Below, in pieces: positions 1 through 8,688 of a stretch of DNA of 64,000 nt; the first letter of the stretch is position 1, and every line of letters starts with the position of its first letter. The translations under genes were made by a program, and so were the position numbers. Under the pieces are notes generated by a model that did no database searches, was not told where the DNA came from, and was given only the letters and a program-made list of their open reading frames with translations. The stretch is from Albidovulum inexpectatum (GTDB lineage: Bacteria > Pseudomonadota > Alphaproteobacteria > Rhodobacterales > Rhodobacteraceae): the NCBI RefSeq assembly GCF_002927635.1, contig NZ_PRDS01000002.1, positions 248,001 to 312,000 of the forward strand. The letters are read 5' to 3'.

Positions 1-665
1 CGGTCGGTCTGGAACAGTATCAGGCCATGGGATACCCGGCTGCGGGTATGCGCAACTACCTGGCCCGCCTGGGCTGGAGCCATGGCGATGACGAATTCTT
101 CACGGACGCCCAAGCCATGGCCTGGTTCGATCTGGACGGGATCGGCCGTGCGCCCGCGCGGCTGGACTTCAAGAAGCTGGAACATATCTGTGGCCTGCAC
201 ATCGCCGCAATGGACGACGATGCGCTGATGGCCGAGCTGGAGGCCTTCATGAAGGCCTCCGGACGGCCCGAACTGACAGACAAGCAGAAACAGCGGCTTT
301 CGCGCGCGCTGTATTGCGTGAAGGACCGGGCCAAGACCTTTCCGGACCTTCTGGACAAGGCGCATTTCGCCCTGATCGATCGTCCGGTCGAACCCGACGA
401 AAAGGCAGCAAAGATCCTGGATTCAGTATCCCGTGGTATACTGAATCAATTGACGCCGCAGCTGCAAAATGCTAGCTGGGATCGGGACAAGCTGGAAGCC
501 GTGGTGGCCGAAGTGGCCGAGGCAAACGGAATCGGATTGGGCAAGATCGCGGGTCCGTTGCGCGCGGCCCTTGCTGGCCGGACGGTCAGCCCCAGCGTCT
601 TCGACATGATGCTCGTGCTTGGGCGTGACGAAACGCTCGCCCGGCTGAAGGATGCGACGGCCTGA
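1..665 (+). CDS. gltX: Glutamyl-tRNA synthetase, C-terminal part (5' end outside window)
   Basis: Only the last 220 codons are present; the reading frame is open from base 3. This is the end of the catalytic core plus the anticodon-binding helical domain of a class I glutamyl-tRNA synthetase, which charges tRNA-Glu in the cytoplasm. The segment [17 protein letters not shown] is the GluRS core signature that follows the KMSKS region, and the remainder is the alpha-helical C-terminal region with the usual length. It lies directly upstream of gltA in the same orientation, an order common in Rhodobacterales. Alphaproteobacteria often carry two gltX copies; which copy this is cannot be told from the fragment. 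Confidence 0.93.
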   Translation, partial: VGLEQYQAMGYPAAGMRNYLARLGWSHGDDEFFTDAQAMAWFDLDGIGRAPARLDFKKLEHICGLHIAAMDDDALMAELEAFMKASGRPELTDKQKQRLSRALYCVKDRAKTFPDLLDKAHFALIDRPVEPDEKAAKILDSVSRGILNQLTPQLQNASWDRDKLEAVVAEVAEANGIGLGKIAGPLRAALAGRTVSPSVFDMMLVLGRDETLARLKDATA

Positions 666-744
666 TGAACAGCGCCACGCTGGTTCTCGCCGCGTGGGAA
701 ATGCCCGGCACGTCCGCGCCGGGTCCGAACAATAGGGAGCCGAG

Positions 745-2046
745 ATGGACAAGGTAAACAAGACAGCCACCCTCAGCGTGAACGGAAAGACGATCGAGCT
801 TCCCGTTCTGCAGCCCACCGTGGGCCCCGACGCCATCGACATCCGAAAGCTGTATTCGGAAGCCGGCGTCTTTACCTACGATCCGGGCTTTACCTCGACC
901 GCCTCTTGCGACAGCGCCATCACCTATATTGATGGCGACAAGGGCGAATTGCTGTATCGCGGCTACCCGATCGAGCAGCTGGCCGAAAAGTCGCACTATC
1001 TTGAGGTCTGCTACCTGCTTCTGTACGGCGAACTGCCCACGCCGGAACAGCTGGCCGATTTCGAGGAGCGGATCACGCGGCATACGATGGTGCATGAACA
1101 GATGCACTATTTCTTCCGCGGCTTCCGGCGCGACAGCCACCCGATGGCCACGATGGTCGGCGTGGTCGGCGCCATGTCGGCCTTCTATCACGATTCGACC
1201 GACATTTCGGACCCCTGGCAGCGCGAGGTGGCGGCGATCCGCATGATCGCCAAGGTGCCTACGATCGCGGCGATGGCCTACAAGTATTCGATCGGCCAGC
1301 CTTTCATCTATCCGCGCAACGACCTCGATTACGCGGCCAACTTCCTGCACATGTGCTTTGCCGTGCCGTGCGAGCCCTACATCGTTCGCCCCGAACTGGC
1401 GCGCGCGATGGATCGCATCATGATGCTGCATGCCGATCACGAGCAGAACGCATCGACCTCGACCGTTCGGCTTGCCGGTTCTTCGGGGGCAAACCCGTTT
1501 GCCTGTATCGCGGCCGGCATCGCCTGCCTGTGGGGGCCCGCGCATGGCGGCGCCAACCAGGCCTGCCTCGAGATGCTGCGTGAAATCGGCTCGGTTGACC
1601 GCATCCCCGAATACATCAAGCGCGCCAAGGACAAGAACGACCCGTTCCGCCTGATGGGTTTCGGGCACCGGGTGTACAAGAACTTCGACCCGCGCGCGAA
1701 GGTGATGAAGGAATCGGCCGACGAGGTGCTGGACCTCTTGGGCATCAAGAACAACCCGACGCTTCAGGTCGCCAAGGAGCTGGAGCGCATCGCGCTGCAG
1801 GACGACTACTTCATCGAGAAGAAGCTGTACCCGAACGTCGATTTCTATTCGGGCATCATCCTCGAGGCGATGGGCTTCCCCACGTCGATGTTCACGCCGA
1901 TCTTTGCCGTCAGCCGCACGGTGGGCTGGATCTCGCAGTGGAAGGAGATGCTGACCGATCCGACACAGAAGATCGGCCGTCCGCGCCAGCTGTATATCGG
2001 CCATACGCGGCGCGACTATGTCGATCTGGAGCAGCGCGGATCGTGA
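745..2046 (+). CDS. gltA: Citrate synthase (type II)
   Basis: Condenses oxaloacetate and acetyl-CoA to citrate, the entry step of the TCA cycle. The 433-residue protein has the length of the hexameric, NADH-sensitive type II enzymes of Gram-negative bacteria. Visible active-site elements are the His pair in [12 protein letters not shown] (about 229-232), the catalytic His in GPAHGGAN (267), [15 protein letters not shown] (His308, arginine 317 region) and Asp in YPNVDFYSG (366). The start is set by AGGGAG six bases upstream of ATG. It follows gltX after 79 bp and is closed by a hairpin at 2058-2080. Confidence 0.97.
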   Translation: MDKVNKTATLSVNGKTIELPVLQPTVGPDAIDIRKLYSEAGVFTYDPGFTSTASCDSAITYIDGDKGELLYRGYPIEQLAEKSHYLEVCYLLLYGELPTPEQLADFEERITRHTMVHEQMHYFFRGFRRDSHPMATMVGVVGAMSAFYHDSTDISDPWQREVAAIRMIAKVPTIAAMAYKYSIGQPFIYPRNDLDYAANFLHMCFAVPCEPYIVRPELARAMDRIMMLHADHEQNASTSTVRLAGSSGANPFACIAAGIACLWGPAHGGANQACLEMLREIGSVDRIPEYIKRAKDKNDPFRLMGFGHRVYKNFDPRAKVMKESADEVLDLLGIKNNPTLQVAKELERIALQDDYFIEKKLYPNVDFYSGIILEAMGFPTSMFTPIFAVSRTVGWISQWKEMLTDPTQKIGRPRQLYIGHTRRDYVDLEQRGS

Positions 2047-2057
2047 TGATCTTGCCG

Positions 2058-2080
2058 ACGGCCGCCCGATGGGCGGCCGT
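2058..2080 (+). terminator. Intrinsic terminator after gltA
   Basis: A perfect 10-bp GC-rich stem (ACGGCCGCCC / GGGCGGCCGT) with a 3-base loop is followed by TTCGCTTTC. It lies 11 bp past the gltA stop and 22 bp before the convergent EF-G-like gene, so it may work in both directions. Confidence 0.65.
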
Positions 2081-2102
2081 TTCGCTTTCGGGAAACCGCA
2101 AG

Positions 2103-4034
2103 TCAGGCCGAGGCTTTCGCCCGCTCTTTCGCGATCCTCTCGGCCTCCTTGCCGTGAATTTCCTCGTAGTGATCGAATTCCGATTGATGCCAGGCCGTTC
2201 CCTGGGTGGCTGAACCAAGCGCCATGACCAGATCCTCTTCGGCCGAAGCGGGCAGCAAGCCCCGGAACAGGTCCCAGCCACGATGGGCGGGATGGGGCTC
2301 GAACCCCAGGACCTGCCCTTTCAGCGAGGAAATCAGCGACACCATCGCCCCCGAATGCACCGAGGGGACATGAATCGTGACGCGATTGATCGGCTGCAGC
2401 AGGACCGGCCCTGCCTTGGCCAGCGCCTCGCGCAGACCCATGCGCGCGGCGGTGCGGAATGCGTGGTCGGAACTGTCCACGGCGTGGTGCTTGCCATCCG
2501 TCAGGGTGACGACGATATCGGTGACGGGAAAACCGAGCGGTCCCTGGCCTAGCGCGTCGCGGAAGCCTTCCTCGACGGCCGGGATATAGTTTCTTGGCAC
2601 CGCGCCGCCCTTGACCGTTTCGGAAAACTCGAATCCCGATCCGCGGGAATTTGGCCGCAAGGTAAAGGCGATATCGGCGAATTGACCCGCACCGCCGGTC
2701 TGCTTGCGATGGCGATAATGATGTTCGACCGATTGCGATGCGGTTTCCAGATACCGGGGTGCGGGCGCTTCGGTCGCAACGGACAGGCCCATTTCCTCGG
2801 CAAGAATGGCAAGCACCTCGCGTTCGTGGATGGGGCCCTGGAACCGGACCACCGGATGCCCCGAGCCGGTATCCTGCTCGACGCTCAGCATCGGATCGAT
2901 CTCGGCCAGTCGCTGGAGCGCGGCCGACAATCGCGTCTCGTCGCGCTCATTCTCGGGGCGGATGATCCGAGCCAGGGACGGAGGGCAGCTCCGCGCCCAA
3001 TCCGGCGCGGGCGCTGCGCTATCGGGGCTTGGCACGCTTCCCGCCGAAAGGTGGTCGGACTTGACCGCCAGCCCCAGCGCGCCCGGCGGGATCCGATCGG
3101 CCCCTGCCTTTCCACCCGGACCGATCAGGCCGCCAATTCCGGCCCCCGCCAGCTTGTCGCCCACATGCAGCGTTGCGCCAAGGCTGCGCAGCAACACGCA
3201 TTTTCCCAGATGCTTGCGCATCTGTCCGTGAAAGGCGACAGCCACGGCCCGGTCGTTGCCCAGGCGGTCCCTGAGCACCTCCACCTCGGGGACCTCATGG
3301 CGCAAGGCCTTCATAAGGCGCAGCACGCCATTGCGATGACTGGCGGCCCCAAGGAAGGCCGGCACGATCTGTCGCTCCTGCGTTTCGCGCCGAACGATGT
3401 GGAACAAGGCGTCCGAGCCGGGTTCGTGATCTTCGATCAGCTCCTCCAGCAGCGCGTCGTCGTAATCCGACATCTGTTCCATCAACTCGGCGCGGGCTTC
3501 GTTCTCGCGTTCGGCTGCGTCGCGCGGCATCTCGATCAGTTGCGATGGCCCGCCCTCGCGATAGCGCCACGCCCGTTCCGAGATCAGATCGATTGCCCCG
3601 ACGATTCGACCATCTTCGCGGATCGGGATCTGGCGCAGGACGATCGGATGCGAGGAATAGCCCTGAAGGGCTGCAACGACATCGCGGACCCGGCTCCGCG
3701 CGGCATCCATCTTGTTGATGAACAGAAAGCACGGGACGCTGGCGGACTCGACCGCGCGCAACCATGGCGCGGCCAGAACGGCGGATTCCGTCTCGGGTGT
3801 CACACACAATACGGCCGCATCGGCAGCCATGAGCGCCGCGCCGGCCATCCGAGCGTCCTCTGGACCGCCGTGAAGATCGATCGCCCCCCATTCCTGGCCC
3901 ATGAAGGCAAAGCGCGTGATCTTAAGCCTGCCCAGGTCTTCGGTTTCCGGCTGGGCGCCCTCCAGCGTTGACAAGGCGTGAACCAGTTCCGTCTTGCCCG
4001 ACTGGCTGGGCCCCATGAACACGATACAGCGCAT
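2103..4034 (-). CDS. EF-G-like translation factor with degenerate G domain
   Basis: A 643-residue relative of elongation factor G. The P-loop GPSQSGKTEL (residues 8-17) and the NKMD guanine-specificity motif (about 108) are present. The stretch between P-loop and G3 is much shorter than in EF-G, with no RGITI-type switch I, and the G3 DTPGHVDF is replaced by DLHGGPED, so the catalytic His position is Gly. Domains II-V are recognisable: HRKQTGGAGQFADI and VKGGAVPRNYIPAVEEGF match the EF-G domain IV. The start at 4034 follows AAGGGGGG and removes a 41-residue non-homologous extension from the longest frame. It is a member of the EF-G-like paralogue family of alphaproteobacteria; its role is not established, and it is not the main fusA product. 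Confidence 0.85.
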   Translation of the reverse strand: MRCIVFMGPSQSGKTELVHALSTLEGAQPETEDLGRLKITRFAFMGQEWGAIDLHGGPEDARMAGAALMAADAAVLCVTPETESAVLAAPWLRAVESASVPCFLFINKMDAARSRVRDVVAALQGYSSHPIVLRQIPIREDGRIVGAIDLISERAWRYREGGPSQLIEMPRDAAERENEARAELMEQMSDYDDALLEELIEDHEPGSDALFHIVRRETQERQIVPAFLGAASHRNGVLRLMKALRHEVPEVEVLRDRLGNDRAVAVAFHGQMRKHLGKCVLLRSLGATLHVGDKLAGAGIGGLIGPGGKAGADRIPPGALGLAVKSDHLSAGSVPSPDSAAPAPDWARSCPPSLARIIRPENERDETRLSAALQRLAEIDPMLSVEQDTGSGHPVVRFQGPIHEREVLAILAEEMGLSVATEAPAPRYLETASQSVEHHYRHRKQTGGAGQFADIAFTLRPNSRGSGFEFSETVKGGAVPRNYIPAVEEGFRDALGQGPLGFPVTDIVVTLTDGKHHAVDSSDHAFRTAARMGLREALAKAGPVLLQPINRVTIHVPSVHSGAMVSLISSLKGQVLGFEPHPAHRGWDLFRGLLPASAEEDLVMALGSATQGTAWHQSEFDHYEEIHGKEAERIAKERAKASA

Positions 4035-4175
4035 CGCCACCCCCCCTTTGCGGCGGATCGGGGCGCGCGCCGGAACCGGCCCCGCGCCGCTCGAGGCCCA
4101 CGCGATGCGGCGGCACCCAGGGCATTCAGTGTGGGCGCACGGGCAGATTCGGGTCAAGCCCGGCGAGGCGCGGGC

Positions 4176-4949
4176 TCAGCAGCCCTTGAAAACGGGGGGG
4201 CGCTTTTCAAGGAAAGCCTGGATGCCCTCGCGGAAATCGGCATCGCCGCCGCATTCACCTTGCAGACGCGCCTCAAGCGCTAGCTGTGCCTCAAGATCGT
4301 TCGCGGCTGCGGCCCGCATGGCCGCGCGCAGGCGACGATAGGCGCGGCTGGGCCCCTGGGCCAGGTGCATCGCGCGCGCCTGCCATGTTTTCTCGAACGC
4401 CTCATCCGCGACGCATTCCCAGATCATTCCCCAGGACGCCGCCTGTCGCGCGGTGATCTTCTCGGCGAAGAGCGCGGCCCCCATGGCTCGGGCAAGGCCC
4501 ACAAGGCGCGGCAGGAACCAGGTCCCACCCGCATCGGGTATCAGGCCGATACGCGTGAATGCCTGGACGAAACTGGCACTTTCTGCGGCAATGACGACGT
4601 CACAGGCCAATGCAAGATTTGCACCCGCTCCGGCCGCGACGCCGTTCACCGCTGCGATCACCGGCACGGGGCAATCGACGATCGCGCGCAGCATGGGTTC
4701 GTATTCCTCGGCCAGAACGCGCTCCAGCCCCTTTTGCAAGGCCGAGCCGTCGGACAGGTCCTGTCCCGAGCAAAAGCCCCGTCCGGCGCCGGTCAGAACC
4801 ACCACGCGCGCATCCCCCAGTCCTTCGGTCAGGATATGGGTGATCTCGGCCCGCATTCGCGCATTCAGGGCGTTCATCACCTCGGGCCGGTTCAGCGTGA
4901 CGATCGCGATGCCTTCTCGAAGCTCATGCGTGACAGTCTGCAAATCCAT
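4176..4949 (-). CDS. paaG: Enoyl-CoA hydratase/isomerase, PaaG-like
   Basis: A 257-residue crotonase-fold protein. It resembles the ring-epoxide isomerase PaaG (2-(1,2-epoxy-1,2-dihydrophenyl)acetyl-CoA isomerase) along its length: GAGRGFCSGQDL (54-65) and NGVAAGAGANLAL (102-114) form the oxyanion hole, and IPDAGGTWFLPR carries the catalytic Asp139 in the PaaG position. The C-terminal FREGIQAFLEKRPPVF also matches PaaG. No other phenylacetate genes are in this window, so it may instead serve a general double-bond isomerase role. It is transcribed toward the EF-G-like gene and lies 76 bp upstream of ccmH's stop side, in the same direction as that gene. Confidence 0.8.
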   Translation of the reverse strand: MDLQTVTHELREGIAIVTLNRPEVMNALNARMRAEITHILTEGLGDARVVVLTGAGRGFCSGQDLSDGSALQKGLERVLAEEYEPMLRAIVDCPVPVIAAVNGVAAGAGANLALACDVVIAAESASFVQAFTRIGLIPDAGGTWFLPRLVGLARAMGAALFAEKITARQAASWGMIWECVADEAFEKTWQARAMHLAQGPSRAYRRLRAAMRAAAANDLEAQLALEARLQGECGGDADFREGIQAFLEKRPPVFKGC

Positions 4950-5025
4950 GGAATCCTCCCGCGTTTCACGGGGCAGATTAACCGGCGCCTGGGTTCGGGA
5001 AAGCGAAACCCTGCGTCACCCGCGC

Positions 5026-5481
5026 CTAGTCGCCAAGGATCTCTCGCAGGCGGGCTTCCTCTTCGGCGCTAAGCGGTTGAGCGGTTTCCTCGCGACCGTT
5101 GCGGCGCCGCCGCAGATACAACCCCGCCCCCGCCAGCGCGGCCAGAAACATGGCCGGCCCTGCAATCCACAGGATCAGGTTTTCGCCCCGAGCCGTCGGC
5201 TGCAGCAGAACATATTCGCCGTACCGATCCACAAGATAGGCGATTACCTCTTCGTCGCTGTCGCCTGCCTTAAGCCTCTCGCGGACCAGAATTCGCAGGT
5301 CCCGCGCCAGATCCGCATTCGATTCGTCGATATTCTCATTGCGGCAGACAAGGCAGCGCAGCCCCTTGGACAATTCCCGGGCGCGCGCCTCCAGAACCGG
5401 ATCGTCCAGCACCTCGTCGGGCTGAACGGCCGCGGCGGGAAGGGCCACAAGGATCATCAGGGCAACAAGGGCCGCGCGCAT
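5026..5481 (-). CDS. ccmH: Cytochrome c maturation protein CcmH/CycL
   Basis: A membrane-anchored periplasmic thiol-disulfide protein of the System I cytochrome c maturation pathway; it reduces the apocytochrome CXXCH thiols before heme ligation and works with CcmF. The 151-residue protein has a signal peptide (1-18), the family motif LRCLVCRNENI with both redox cysteines (C43, C46), and a C-terminal membrane helix (about 108-126) followed by a basic cytoplasmic tail. The start chosen is the ATG before the signal peptide, 7 bp after the ccmF stop, so the two are probably translated from one mRNA. The longest frame adds 33 unrelated residues inside ccmF. Confidence 0.93.
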   Translation of the reverse strand: MRAALVALMILVALPAAAVQPDEVLDDPVLEARARELSKGLRCLVCRNENIDESNADLARDLRILVRERLKAGDSDEEVIAYLVDRYGEYVLLQPTARGENLILWIAGPAMFLAALAGAGLYLRRRRNGREETAQPLSAEEEARLREILGD

Positions 5482-5488
5482 GGGAATC

Positions 5489-7450
5489 CTACTCTGCCGG
5501 TTGCGGGATGGCGGCCGCGCCCCGCCGCGCGCCTGCCGCCACGCGATAGCGTCTGTCTGACAGGCTGGCCAGCCCCCCAAGCGCCATCATGATCGCACCC
5601 GCCCAGATCCAGTTGGCGAAGGGCTTGATGTAAGTGCGGACCGCCCAGCCCCCGGAATCCTGCGGGTCGCCGATGACCAGATAGATGTCGCGCCACACCC
5701 CATTGGCGATGGCGGCTTCTGTCGTGGGCATGCCGGCGACCGGATATACACGCTTTTCGGGGTGCAGCACGGCGATCTCGCGACCATCCCGTGCGACATG
5801 GAATGTGGCCATGGTCGAAATGTAGTTCGGGCCCTGAACGCGCTCGACCCGGTCCAGGGTGATGTCATAGCCCGCAACGTTGAACGTTTCGCCTTCGCGC
5901 ACCACGCGGATATCCTCGACATCCCACGCGGTAAGGCAAGCGATGCCGATGAAGGTGACGCCAAGTCCTGCATGGGCGATCGCCCTGCCCCAGTCGGCGC
6001 GCGGCAGGCGCGCAAGTCGCGCCCGGACATGTCCCGCCCGAAGCCAGATATCGCTGGCCGCCCCCGCGATCAGCCACACACCCAGGCCTACGCCAATCGG
6101 GCCCAGCGCCGAACGTCCGGTTCCCATTGCATAGGCCAGCAAGGCGAAGGCCACCGCGACGACAGCCGCGCCGCGCAGGTGACGCAAGGTGCGCCCGATC
6201 CGCGCCCGTTTCCAAGGCAGCATGGCCCCGATGGGCAGAATGATCGCCAGGATGATCATGAAGGGCGTGAATGCCTGGTTGAAGAACGGTGCCCCGACCG
6301 ACAGCTTTCGCGAGAAGGCAAGCTCGGCCACCAGCGGCCAGATTGTTCCGACAAACACCACAAAAGCTGATACGGCCAGAAGGACGTTGTTCAGGACCAA
6401 AGCCGATTCTCGGCTGACGAAACCGAACACGCCCTTTGCCTGCATCGCAGACGCGCGCGCGGCGTAAAGCGTCAGTGCGCCGCCAACAAAGAAGGCAAGT
6501 ATGCCCAGAATGAACACGCCGCGTTCGGGGTCATTGGCAAAGGCATGGACCGAAGTGATGACGCCCGATCGCACGATGAACGTCCCGATCAGCGAGAATC
6601 CGAAGGCAAGGATCGCCAGCAGGATCGTCCAGCTCTTCAGCGCCTCTCGCTTTTCCACGACGATGGCCGAATGAAGCAGCGCCGCGGCGATCAGCCATGG
6701 CATGAAGCTGGCATTCTCGACCGGGTCCCAGAACCAGAACCCGCCCCAGCCGAGTTCGTAGTAGGCCCACCACGACCCCAGCGCGATGCCGACGGTCAGG
6801 AACATCCAGGCCGCAAGCGTCCACGGACGCACCCACCGCGCCCAGGCTGCGTCGACGCGTCCTTCGATCAGCGCCGCGACGGCAAAGGAGAAGGCCACCG
6901 AAAGCCCGACATAGCCGAGGTAGAGGAACGGCGGATGGAAGGCCAGCCCAGGATCCTGCAGCAATGGGTTCAGGTCCTGCCCGTCAAAGGGTGGCTCGGC
7001 AAGGCGCAGGAAGGGGTTCGACGTGAAGATGATGAAGGCCAGGAAGGCAACGCCGATCAGTCCCTGCACGCCCAGCACCCGGGCCTTCAGGCGATCCGGC
7101 AGATTGCGGCCAAACCAATGGGTCGAAGCGCCGAACAGCGCAAGGATCAGAACCCAGAGCAGCATCGAGCCTTCGTGGTTCCCCCATACGCCCGATACCT
7201 TGTAAAGCATCGGCTTGGCGGTATGCGAGTTCAGCACGACCAGGCGCAGCGAGAAATCCGACGTGACAAAGGCATGGGTCAGCGCGGCGAATGACACCGC
7301 CAGCGCAAGGACCTGTGCCGTCGCGGCCGGGCCGCCGACGGCCATCCAGTCGCGCCAGTCCTTGTGTGCACCGATCATGGGGATCGTCGCCTGAACGGCG
7401 GCGATCATCAGCGCCAGAATGAGTGTGAAATGACCAAGCTCTGCAATCAT
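5489..7450 (-). CDS. ccmF: Cytochrome c heme lyase subunit CcmF
   Basis: A multi-spanning inner-membrane protein (653 residues) that takes heme from holo-CcmE and, with CcmH and CcmI, attaches it to apocytochrome c. The tryptophan-rich WWD heme-handling motif WGGFWFWDPVENASFM is plain, and the sequence has many membrane helices and a periplasmic domain near the C-terminus. The start at 7450 gives the family N-terminus MIAELGHFTLILAL; the longest frame adds 76 low-complexity residues with no family match. ATG codons at 7462 and 7450 are both possible. It is separated from ccmE upstream by a GTA-type lysis pair, which is the unusual feature of this operon. Confidence 0.95.
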   Translation of the reverse strand: MIAELGHFTLILALMIAAVQATIPMIGAHKDWRDWMAVGGPAATAQVLALAVSFAALTHAFVTSDFSLRLVVLNSHTAKPMLYKVSGVWGNHEGSMLLWVLILALFGASTHWFGRNLPDRLKARVLGVQGLIGVAFLAFIIFTSNPFLRLAEPPFDGQDLNPLLQDPGLAFHPPFLYLGYVGLSVAFSFAVAALIEGRVDAAWARWVRPWTLAAWMFLTVGIALGSWWAYYELGWGGFWFWDPVENASFMPWLIAAALLHSAIVVEKREALKSWTILLAILAFGFSLIGTFIVRSGVITSVHAFANDPERGVFILGILAFFVGGALTLYAARASAMQAKGVFGFVSRESALVLNNVLLAVSAFVVFVGTIWPLVAELAFSRKLSVGAPFFNQAFTPFMIILAIILPIGAMLPWKRARIGRTLRHLRGAAVVAVAFALLAYAMGTGRSALGPIGVGLGVWLIAGAASDIWLRAGHVRARLARLPRADWGRAIAHAGLGVTFIGIACLTAWDVEDIRVVREGETFNVAGYDITLDRVERVQGPNYISTMATFHVARDGREIAVLHPEKRVYPVAGMPTTEAAIANGVWRDIYLVIGDPQDSGGWAVRTYIKPFANWIWAGAIMMALGGLASLSDRRYRVAAGARRGAAAIPQPAE

Positions 7451-7550
7451 GCCGCGGATCATAGAGATCCGGAGAGCCCGCGCCAATGGGCTGCGATGCG
7501 ATGTCGCAGAACTTTGTTCCCGCTGCCGATATCCCGCTGCCGCCGCAGGG

Positions 7551-8036
7551 TCAGCCGCCGCGGCGGCGCCATTCCTCCAGAGCGGGATTACCCGTCTTTT
7601 GCGCCGCTTTGGCCCCGGACGGCCGCCCCGCGGCGACCGCGCCACGCAAGCGCAGATAGTGAGCCTCGCGCGCGCCAAAGTAGAAGCCGACGATCGCCGC
7701 CAGCAGCCACCACAGCGGTTCGGGCACCAGGGACAGGCCGACCATGCGGCGGGAAAATCCCTCGGGGTCGATCATCGCGTGAACGAACAACGCAATCGTC
7801 CCGAAGGCCAGCAACGGCCGAGGCAGACGATTCATCCCATTCACGAACCTGTCGAACGCGCCATCGCCGGCCCAACCGAATTCCGCGCCAAGTTGACCAA
7901 GCGCTGCGATATAGGCGGCATGGGCGTTCTCCATCTGCCGCGTCGCGTTCGGGGTAAAGACTTCGGCCACACCCGTCGCGGCCCGACCGATGGCCTCGGC
8001 ACCGCCCCCCGAGATCAAGCGCGATATCAGCCCCAT
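7551..8036 (-). CDS. GTA-type holin (3TM family)
   Basis: A 161-residue small membrane protein. Hydrophobic helices are visible at about 73-89 (LLAFGTIALFVHAMI) and 105-122 (PLWWLLAAIVGFYFGA), between an amphipathic N-terminal half and a basic tail rich in Arg/Lys/Gly. The pattern and the partner match the holin family described for release of gene transfer agents in Rhodobacter (GTA_holin_3TM). Holins pierce the inner membrane so that the muramidase reaches peptidoglycan. It overlaps the upstream endolysin gene by 10 bp, so the two are translationally linked. The family call comes from pattern and context; a profile search would confirm it. Confidence 0.78.
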   Translation of the reverse strand: MGLISRLISGGGAEAIGRAATGVAEVFTPNATRQMENAHAAYIAALGQLGAEFGWAGDGAFDRFVNGMNRLPRPLLAFGTIALFVHAMIDPEGFSRRMVGLSLVPEPLWWLLAAIVGFYFGAREAHYLRLRGAVAAGRPSGAKAAQKTGNPALEEWRRRGG

Positions 8037-8638
8037 TTGGCAGTCCTCTCACGATGCTCGGCGTCGCTCAGATGAAAGCGGGGCGAGATGAACTCTTCCG
8101 CCCGCCGGATCCAGCCCCCTTTCCCGCCATCCCGCCGCCGCGCAAACTTGCGGCTTGCAGGTCGCGCATCAGCCAGCGCGTAATAGTAGTTGCGCCGCGC
8201 GATTCCATAGGCATCCGCGACCAGCACCGGATCATCGGCACAGGCGCGCCATGCCGCACCCGCCGTCAGCGGGCCGATCACGCCGTCAACGACCAGATCG
8301 AAACCCATCTCATTCAGAAGACCCTGCAGAAGCCGAACCGCGGTCGAGCCGGAATTGACATACATGTCAAAGACGGACGGCTGCAGGATGGGCGGAAGCA
8401 TGTCGATCCGCGGCTTGCGAAAATACTGATCGATCAGGATGCGCTCGGCCTGATCGCGGCTCAGCTCCCTCACGTCATTCGCTGTCACGCGCCCGTCGCC
8501 GTCCAGATCCAGCCCCAAGCGCCGCATCGTGTGAATCGTGATGCCATATTTCGTTGCGCCCCCCGGATCGGCGGGGTCATTCACGTAACCGCCCTCGCGG
8601 GCGATGATGGATCGCGCAATGTCCTGAACGCTGTGCAT
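8027..8638 (-). CDS. GTA-type endolysin (holin-associated N-acetylmuramidase, GH108)
   Basis: A 203-residue muramidase that cuts the peptidoglycan glycan strand. The family motif EGGYVNDPADPGGATKYGIT spans residues 15-34, with Glu15 as the catalytic acid. The second half is a peptidoglycan-binding domain (LLQGLLNEMGFDLVVDGVIGP, YYYALAD...FARRRDGG). A loop DLDGDGRVTAND (44-55) has the spacing of a calcium-binding EF-hand. In Rhodobacter capsulatus the homologous endolysin-holin pair lies outside the main GTA cluster and is needed for particle release. No signal peptide is visible, so export depends on the holin. The start at 8638 is preceded by GGGGGAAGG, which sits inside a hairpin. The longest frame's 27 extra residues would run through that hairpin. 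Confidence 0.85.
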   Translation of the reverse strand: MHSVQDIARSIIAREGGYVNDPADPGGATKYGITIHTMRRLGLDLDGDGRVTANDVRELSRDQAERILIDQYFRKPRIDMLPPILQPSVFDMYVNSGSTAVRLLQGLLNEMGFDLVVDGVIGPLTAGAAWRACADDPVLVADAYGIARRNYYYALADARPASRKFARRRDGGKGGWIRRAEEFISPRFHLSDAEHRERTAKWG

Positions 8639-8641
8639 CTG

Positions 8642-8671
8642 GCCTTCCCCCGAAAAGTTGCGGGGGAAGGC
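8642..8671 (-). promoter_or_regulatory. Hairpin enclosing the endolysin ribosome binding site
   Basis: A perfect 10-bp inverted repeat (GCCTTCCCCC / GGGGGAAGGC) with a 10-base loop ends 3 bases before the endolysin ATG. On the minus strand the 3' arm contains GGGGGAAGG, the only Shine-Dalgarno-like sequence for this gene, so the folded mRNA would hide it. There is no U-run after the stem, which argues against a simple terminator. Confidence 0.6.
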
Positions 8672-8680
8672 TGCAGAAAA

Positions 8681-8688
8681 ATGGTTAA
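8681..8688 (-). promoter_or_regulatory. CtrA-like half-site TTAACCAT upstream of endolysin
   Basis: The minus strand reads TTAACCAT 43 bases upstream of the endolysin ATG, overlapping the ccmE stop codon (TAA). This is the half-site form of the CtrA recognition sequence used in alphaproteobacteria. The second TTAA half of the full motif is absent. Eight bases can occur by chance, but the position in front of a GTA lysis gene, a known CtrA-dependent class in Rhodobacter, gives it weight. Confidence 0.4.

Noticed and set aside
665-757. 30-codon frame overlapping the gltX stop (TGATG) and gltA start
   Set aside because: No Shine-Dalgarno other than gltX sequence, no hydrophobic or leader-peptide pattern, and it runs into gltA in another frame.
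586-2004. Long minus-strand open frame over gltA
   Set aside because: It is the shadow of a well-supported gene in GC-rich DNA; composition is His/Arg-rich and matches no family.
4035-4157. 41-residue N-terminal extension of the EF-G-like protein
   Set aside because: Cys/Pro/Arg-rich with no match; a good ribosome binding site precedes the internal ATG at 4034.
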